From positions 1-9,583 of the forward strand of contig JBAROV010000064.1 in assembly GCA_049642465.1 (NCBI GenBank): a DNA stretch of 9,583 nt, given 5' to 3'. This DNA is from CAWDPQ01 sp049642465 (GTDB lineage: Bacteria > Acidobacteriota > Vicinamibacteria > Vicinamibacterales > 2-12-FULL-66-21). Below the pieces are notes generated by a model. The model saw only the letters and a list, made by a program, of their open reading frames with translations. It was not told the origin of the DNA and searched no databases. Made by a program: the position numbers and the translations under genes. Below, piece by piece: positions 6,313 through 9,583 of this stretch (position 1 is the stretch's first letter; the number at the start of each line of letters is the position of its first letter).

Positions 6313-6726
6313 TCAGGCGCCCAGGCGCGTCGCCTGGGAGGCCACGATCTGCCAGCGTCCCCCGCGGCGGATGAACACGCGAAGCGTCACGCTCTCGGCG
6401 TTCGCGCCGCTTGTGGTCACGAGCGTGCGGCCTGTCGCGACAGCTGCGTTACCGAATACCCGCACGGTCAGTTCGTCGATGCTGAGCGTCTCGATTCGCA
6501 CCTGTGGCTGGCGACACATCTGCAAGGCTTCGTCTTTCTTGATGACCGTGCCGGTAATGTGAATCACTGACCACTCGGGGGCGATGATGGCGCCCCAGCG
6601 GTCGCAATCCCCGTTTTTCCAGGACGAGGCGAGTTGCTGTTCCATTTGTTTCAGCTCGCGGGTGACGGCCGCATCATCCGTCGCCTGGCCGGCAAGGACG
6701 GTCAATGCAAGTATGAGGGAAATCAT
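6313..6726 (-). CDS. Secreted DUF4440/SnoaL-like (NTF2 fold) protein
   Basis: A 137-aa protein with a signal peptide (MISLILALTVLAGQA, cleavage likely after A15) and one NTF2-like domain of the DUF4440/SnoaL type. Diagnostic pieces: the first helix REL-KQMEQQLASSW, the G-D-x-x-x-W-x-x-I-x-A-P-E-W block at about 39-52 (with ITGTV next, equivalent to the usual 'f-x-x-x-G'), VFGNAAVATGRTLV at 90-103, and the C-terminal strands VTLRVFIRRGGRWQIVASQAT. Such domains form a conical pocket; members are enzymes or binding proteins and the ligand here is unknown. The ATG at 6726 has a textbook ribosome-binding site (AAGGAG, 7 bp spacer), so the longer reading to 6780 is rejected. It lies 28 bp after the stop of the four-TM gene. 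Confidence 0.85.
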   Translation of the reverse strand: MISLILALTVLAGQATDDAAVTRELKQMEQQLASSWKNGDCDRWGAIIAPEWSVIHITGTVIKKDEALQMCRQPQVRIETLSIDELTVRVFGNAAVATGRTLVTTSGANAESVTLRVFIRRGGRWQIVASQATRLGA

Positions 6727-6754
6727 CGCAAACTCCTTCTGATCCGGTGGAACG

Positions 6755-7114
6755 TCATTCCGGCCACATTGGCGTCGCAAAATATACGGCGACTGCGATT
6801 ACGCTGACTGCGGACAGGAGCAAAGCCGGAACGCGGCGACTCTCTCGCAACGACCCCAGGGCTGCGCGAATGACGACAGCGACACATATGGCCATGCTGA
6901 TGAAGACGCACTCACTCAGGTTTGCGAGTGTTTTGGGCCGCCAATCACTGAACATCAAGGCGAGCCACAATCCAAAGGGGACAACGAACATCAACAGTTC
7001 CCATCGGTGCCAGGTTATCCGGCGGCGCGCGAGCCAGGCCGCCGGCGCCACCACCGGTATCGTGAGCAGCACGTGCACGAGCCAGAGCCAGCCAAAGAGA
7101 AGGGCATTCTGCAT
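6755..7114 (-). CDS. Hypothetical four-TM membrane protein
   Basis: A 119-aa very hydrophobic protein with membrane segments at about 5-28, 38-56, 66-86 and 96-113. Short basic loops (ARRRITWHRW at 29-38 and SLRESRRVP at 88-96) suggest both termini face outwards. No enzyme motif is visible and the family is not recognised. The ATG at 7114 has only AGGT about 8 bp upstream. A better ribosome-binding site (GAGGA) stands before another ATG pair at 7157 in a different frame, whose long C-terminal part is not protein-like. The gene sits between the JAB gene (60 bp upstream) and the DUF4440 gene (28 bp downstream) and may be cotranscribed with the latter. Confidence 0.68.
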   Translation of the reverse strand: MQNALLFGWLWLVHVLLTIPVVAPAAWLARRRITWHRWELLMFVVPFGLWLALMFSDWRPKTLANLSECVFISMAICVAVVIRAALGSLRESRRVPALLLSAVSVIAVAVYFATPMWPE

Positions 7115-7174
7115 GACTAAAACCTGGTAACAGCAGGAGCATTCGAAGATCCATCATATGTCCTCGACGGCGGC

Positions 7175-7639
7175 TCAGCGGCGAGCAGTAATCAGCCGTA
7201 AGCGTCTAACGCCCGAGCGTTCAACGCTCAGCCGAACCTGCTGGACCTTACGTCGACCGTTGCGCCGTCGAACCACAAACAGTCGCGCCTCGAGCGCGCA
7301 CACGTCGTAAACCAAATGTTTCCAACCTGTCGGCGTGCTTCGCCGATCTCTCGGTCCAAGAGTCGGCTTCGTCAGCGGATGCGAGTGAAATAATCCGACA
7401 GCGCGCAATCCTCGCACTTTGAGAGCTCGGCGGCACTCTACGATGTCGTCTTGCTGCAGCTCCCAGCGGCACGGCACAACGGCTCGGTTTCGAAGAAACA
7501 CGAGGCGAAGAACACAGGGTTCGGCCGGATCGATCGCAAGTACCCCGACCACCTCGAATTGATTCCTTTGTTGTGCCTGTCGTGCACGTCGGCACAGTCG
7601 GCGAAATTCCCGATAAGGCAGATGAAAAGGGTGTGGCAA
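7175..7639 (-). CDS. JAB/MPN (JAMM, Mov34-like) metalloprotease-fold protein
   Basis: A 154-aa single-domain JAB protein. The JAMM zinc signature is visible: Glu29 in FEVVGVLAI, then H85-S-H87 in VGLFHSHPLT, seven residues, and Asp98 in GPRD. The canonical Ser before the last Asp is Gly95 here. In the family this site hydrolyses isopeptide or other amide bonds (ubiquitin-like removal, sulfur-carrier processing, RadC-like roles). No ubiquitin-like, E1 or E2 gene is nearby, so the substrate is open. The C-terminus is unusually basic (RRRNGRRK at 124-131, then R-rich to the end). There is no ATG: the first possible start after an in-frame TAG is TTG at 7639, with no Shine-Dalgarno, so either the start is weak or the gene has lost its 5' end. 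Confidence 0.72.
   Translation of the reverse strand: MPHPFHLPYREFRRLCRRARQAQQRNQFEVVGVLAIDPAEPCVLRLVFLRNRAVVPCRWELQQDDIVECRRALKVRGLRAVGLFHSHPLTKPTLGPRDRRSTPTGWKHLVYDVCALEARLFVVRRRNGRRKVQQVRLSVERSGVRRLRLITARR
7202..7212 (-). repeat. 11-bp repeat copy 1 (integron-core-like), inside the 3' end of the JAB gene
   Basis: On the coding strand this reads GCGTTAGACGC, which contains GTTAGAC and so fits the integron core GTTRRRY. It matches the copy before the JAB start at 10 of 11 bases and in the same orientation. It lies 25 bp before the JAB stop codon and next to GAGCGTT-G-AACGCTC, a 7-bp-arm inverted repeat at 7214-7228. No paired RYYYAAC site was found upstream. Confidence 0.25.
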
Positions 7640-7647
7640 TTTTGGAT

Positions 7648-7664
7648 TGTGCGACTAACGCACA
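7648..7664 (-). repeat. 11-bp repeat copy 2 within a hairpin just upstream of the JAB start
   Basis: The coding strand reads TGTGCG-TTAGT-CGCACA, a 6-bp stem with 5-base loop that ends 8 bp before the JAB TTG codon. The core 7651-7661 (GCGTTAGTCGC) is the near-identical partner of the copy at 7202-7212. Its heptamer GTTAGTC misses the integron consensus at one position. A role as translation-start hairpin or recombination scar is inference. Confidence 0.25.
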
Positions 7665-7771
7665 TGTTACTCAGCCGGCCGACCGCCACAACGGATCCCA
7701 CAACAACTCAGCTTCGTGACGTGGCACGTCGACTGCAGCAACCATGTAGACCGCCTAATTCTGCAAGAGCA

Positions 7772-8299
7772 TCACTTCCGCGCGATACTGCTCGCAATCG
7801 ATTCGCGGAAGGATTGCAGGAGACTGCTGTCCGGGAATGCCCGTTTGGGAATCATCAAGAAGATCGCATCCGAGAGGAACAGCAGGAACTGATCGTCGAG
7901 CTCGCGGGCTTTGTGGAAGTCGGTCCAGCGAGTTGTCGATTGCCCATCTTCGCCGCTGACGGTCAGACCCGTGTCGGTCCAGGTGATTTCGTGGGTCCGT
8001 CTCAGTCCGTGCTGCTGCCGAAATACTCGCTTGGCCTTCGGTGCGATTGAGAGCATCTGCCCGATTCCGGCACCGATCAAACCGAAAAACCACACGAACG
8101 CGGCGATCAGGGCCTCTCGCATGTACCCTGCCCGCCAACCGAGCAAGGCGCCGACGATCACGAGCGCCGACCCGATACCGAGGGCAATGAGGATGCGCCT
8201 ACCCGGTCTCGCCGCCGCTCGAGCGGCACGCACATAATCCCGTTCTTCGAGCTGGACATGCACTGTAGGCATTCGTGTTCTATTGGCGGGCTGCCTCAT
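7772..8299 (-). CDS. YcxB-like membrane protein
   Basis: A 175-aa protein resembling the YcxB-like family (PF14317). After a short N-terminus with VQLEERDYVRAARAA, two adjacent membrane segments follow (about 34-54 and 61-84). The C-terminal soluble part has the typical beta-rich layout: HEITWTDTGLTVSGEDGQST, then TRWTDFHKARELDDQFLLFLSDAIFLMIPKRAF, which corresponds to the family's 'W-x-x-I/F-x-x-x-x-E-x-x-x-x-F-x-L/Y-x-x...I/P-K-R-x-F' tail. The role of the family is unknown; it acts at the cytoplasmic membrane. The ATG at 8299 overlaps the ankyrin gene's TGA (ATGA), implying coupled translation; a second ATG at 8272 (MPTVHVQLEE) would match the usual family start and is a fair alternative. 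Neither has a Shine-Dalgarno. Confidence 0.8.
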   Translation of the reverse strand: MRQPANRTRMPTVHVQLEERDYVRAARAAARPGRRILIALGIGSALVIVGALLGWRAGYMREALIAAFVWFFGLIGAGIGQMLSIAPKAKRVFRQQHGLRRTHEITWTDTGLTVSGEDGQSTTRWTDFHKARELDDQFLLFLSDAIFLMIPKRAFPDSSLLQSFRESIASSIARK

Positions 8300-8814
8300 T
8301 TGAGCCGAAAATCGCGAATCGCATCGGCGACCTGTCCATGGCCGGCGTTGCGTGCGATCTCTTCTGCCGTACCGACGAAACCGCCCGCGCCAGGTCCCCG
8401 ATAACTCTTATCGGCTCCGGCTTCGAGAAGGAGACGAACGACGTCGAGATGCCCCTTCGTCGCCGCCAGGGTCAGCGCCGTCTGCCCCTCATCCTCGGGC
8501 GCATCGACTTTCGCGCCGGCTCGTAGAAGCAGCCGAACGACGTCGGTGTGCCCACCGACCGCGGCTTGATTGATAGGCCACGACGGTTCGACCCCGAATT
8601 GGTATTTCGATCGATGAAATGCTGCGTAATCCCGGACGCCGTTCGGATCGGCGCCGGCCTCCAGCAACATCCGGACCGATATGTCGTCGCCGTCCACGCA
8701 CGCGCGATTCAATAGCCAATACAACTCGGCGTGGCCGATCCGACCGTGACGCGCGTGACAACTCGCGCCGCTGCTTACGATGGCAGCGAGGATGAGGAGG
8801 AGGAGCCGCTTCAA
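8296..8814 (-). CDS. Exported ankyrin-repeat protein
   Basis: A 172-aa protein. The N-terminus MKRLLLLILAAIVSSGASC is a signal sequence with Cys19 in a lipobox-like context (G-A-S-C), so it may be a lipoprotein. Ankyrin repeats follow: ELYWLLNRACVDGDDISVRMLLEAGADPNGV at about 30-60, an interrupted unit with a 15-residue insert (YAAFHRSKYQFGVEPSW), INQAAVGGHTDVVRLLLRAGAKVDA, TALTLAATKGHLDVVRLLLEAGADKSY, and a capping helix EEIARNAGHGQVADAIRDF. Ankyrin repeats bind proteins; the partner is unknown, but the coupled YcxB-like gene is a candidate. The start is TTG at 8814, preceded by a modest GAGAG 6 bp upstream; no ATG would keep the signal peptide. It starts 27 bp after the small membrane gene. 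Confidence 0.85.
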   Translation of the reverse strand: MKRLLLLILAAIVSSGASCHARHGRIGHAELYWLLNRACVDGDDISVRMLLEAGADPNGVRDYAAFHRSKYQFGVEPSWPINQAAVGGHTDVVRLLLRAGAKVDAPEDEGQTALTLAATKGHLDVVRLLLEAGADKSYRGPGAGGFVGTAEEIARNAGHGQVADAIRDFRLK

Positions 8815-8841
8815 GCGAGACTCTCTACAACAACCCAGGCC

Positions 8842-8994
8842 TCATCGGAGCAGCCTCAGAATGATCAGAATCAGGATGACCACGAGCAGCACATGAACGG
8901 CATTCCCGGTTCGCGGCATCCGTGGAATTCGTGCCGGGCCGAAGTATCCCAGGAGCCACAGAACGATCAAGATGACGATGAGGAGTTCAAGCAT
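8842..8994 (-). CDS. lmo0937/DUF5670-like small membrane protein (50 aa)
   Basis: The ATG at 8994 (AAGGAC 6 bp upstream) opens a 50-aa protein: MLELLIVILIVLWLLGYFGP, a polar loop ARIPRMPRTGN, then AVHVLLVVILILIILRLLR. The two short membrane helices, the LWLLG motif at 13-16 and the H-x-LLVV-x-LI-x-L-x-RL ending match the lmo0937-family/DUF5670 hairpin. In Listeria the prototype belongs to the general-stress regulon; the molecular function is not known. The loop here is longer than in the shortest members. It is the first gene of a compact run with the ankyrin and YcxB-like genes, all tied to the membrane or envelope. Confidence 0.78.
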   Translation of the reverse strand: MLELLIVILIVLWLLGYFGPARIPRMPRTGNAVHVLLVVILILIILRLLR

Positions 8995-9257
8995 GGGTCT
9001 GTCCTTTGTAGTTGGCTGTCACGCCGAACGACACCGAGGCTAGTCATCGCCGCTCAGAAGTGAACTCCACGAGCGTAACCCCGTTGCCACCCACCGCCTG
9101 CAACGTCACACGTTGCAAGCTTCTGGGAATCAGCTAGCGAGCCTGCGTTCATACGTTGTAGTTCTTCCGCCGCCGACAAATCCATCGATCCTTTCAGACG
9201 TTAATGAAGACTTCCGCGCGCGTAGGCGGATGAACATCCGTAGGGTCAGCTCCCACC
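8995..9257. other. 263-bp spacer with inverted repeats; promoter for the downstream trio expected here
   Basis: No intact gene is visible. Two inverted repeats stand out: TGCAACGT-CAC-ACGTTGCA at 9099-9117 (8-bp arms) and CGGATG-AA-CATCCG at 9227-9240 (6-bp arms, about 18 bp after the stop of the right-edge gene). Neither is followed by a T-run. The second could weakly help end the upstream transcript. This is the largest gene-free stretch in the window and is the likeliest place for the promoter of the 8994-7772 genes, though no convincing -35/-10 pair could be picked out. Confidence 0.4.
9044..9185 (-). pseudogene. Possible remnant of a small gene
   Basis: Two overlapping frames look partly coding. 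One starts at ATG 9185 (AGGA 3 bp upstream) with MDLSAAEELQRMNAGSLADS and ends at 9054. The other runs to the TGA at 9044-9046 with VTLQAVGGNGVTLVEFTSER, G/C-rich third positions and a convincing C-terminus-like sequence, but has an in-frame stop at 9134-9136 and no good start. A frameshift near the 9099-9117 inverted repeat would join them. This is a weak call; the stretch may be plain spacer. Confidence 0.22.
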
Positions 9258-9583
9258 TCAGCGGCGCCGGCCGCGCATCGGCTCTTCCGGGATAGCCAGG
9301 TCGTCTCGATCCTCGAGCGCCACCCGATCGTTCGTTTCGAGCGCGTGCAGAGCCCTTCCCTCTACGAGCAGCTTCACGTCGATATACGGCCGCGCGGCAG
9401 AGTGCGTGCCAAGGCGGAACGCAGCCGTCCCGGGCTGCGTTCCTCGAGGTCTCGTCACCTTCGTCTGCTCCGCTTGGAAAAGGTCTGGGCCCGTCGACCG
9501 GCTGCCGCAACCTGAAGCGCCCTCGCCCCACAACCACAGCCCCTTCTCATCCTGCAGATCCAAAGCGACACACAGCCGGATAC
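9258..9583 (-). CDS. Hypothetical protein, 5' end beyond the window
   Basis: The frame is open from the right edge (first complete codon at 9581, ...IRLCVALDLQDEKGLWLW) to the TGA at 9258-9260, giving at least 107 residues. Features seen: two cysteines that could pair (in RLCVAL and SGCGS), an alternating strand-like start, a central segment PDLFQAEQTKVTRP, then FRLGTHSAARPYIDVKLLVEGRALHALETND, which reads as three beta strands, and an arginine-rich end (MRGRRR). The composition suggests a small secreted beta-rich protein whose signal peptide lies outside the window, but that is inference. Family not recognised. Confidence 0.65.
   Translation of the reverse strand, partial: IRLCVALDLQDEKGLWLWGEGASGCGSRSTGPDLFQAEQTKVTRPRGTQPGTAAFRLGTHSAARPYIDVKLLVEGRALHALETNDRVALEDRDDLAIPEEPMRGRRR

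Noticed and set aside
6945..7157. 70-aa frame starting MMDLRMLLLLPGF with a good ribosome-binding site
   Set aside because: After the first 15 residues it is an out-of-frame reading of the four-TM gene with unlikely composition. It could at most be a leader, but it does not end at that gene's start.

Overview
The window reads as chromosomal DNA from a GC-rich (by eye about 60% G+C) soil-type bacterium. The mix of genes is the kind often met in Acidobacteriota, for example Vicinamibacteria: a secreted carboxypeptidase-regulatory-like protein, DinB, DUF3224, a SUFU-domain protein, an lmo0937-type small membrane protein and an ankyrin lipoprotein-like protein. That placement is inference from gene content; there is no rRNA, tRNA or ribosomal protein gene to fix it.

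Layout: only the 3' end of one gene at the left edge (1-102) lies on the + strand. Everything else, from 131 to the right edge, is on the minus strand and is transcribed right to left. In transcription order the genes are: a partial secreted hypothetical protein (9583-9258); a 263-bp gap with inverted repeats and a possible gene remnant; a compact trio of lmo0937/DUF5670-like 50-aa membrane protein, ankyrin-repeat protein and YcxB-like membrane protein (8994-7772); a JAB/MPN (JAMM) metalloprotease-like protein (7639-7175); a four-TM hypothetical protein (7114-6755); a secreted DUF4440/SnoaL-like protein (6726-6313); a possible lipoprotein (6260-5748); two overlapping micro-ORFs for tiny membrane proteins (5678-5434); a tandem palindrome; a SUFU-domain protein (5255-4602); a frameshifted hypothetical gene (4520-4262); a four-TM hypothetical protein (4139-3657); a secreted protein with carboxypeptidase-regulatory-like beta-sandwich domains (3605-2607); a DinB-family protein (2548-2054); a GNAT acetyltransferase (1995-1234); a DUF3224 protein (1141-743); and an ICMT/PEMT-like membrane methyltransferase (637-131).

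The genes do not form a recognisable pathway. They are short, mutually unrelated accessory families in one orientation, separated by spacers of roughly 25-130 bp. This looks like an integron cassette array, but I could not find paired attC core sites in the spacers, so I do not call one. The closest hint is the JAB gene, which is bracketed by two near-identical 11-mers containing GTTAG(T/A)C. Several gene starts lack a Shine-Dalgarno sequence but overlap (ATGA or GTGA) the stop of a preceding micro-ORF, which suggests coupled translation. The best-defined regulatory-looking element is a perfect 20-bp palindrome followed by a 15-bp inverted repeat, upstream of the SUFU gene. No IS element, transposase, integrase, CRISPR array, RNA gene or convincing intrinsic terminator was seen.
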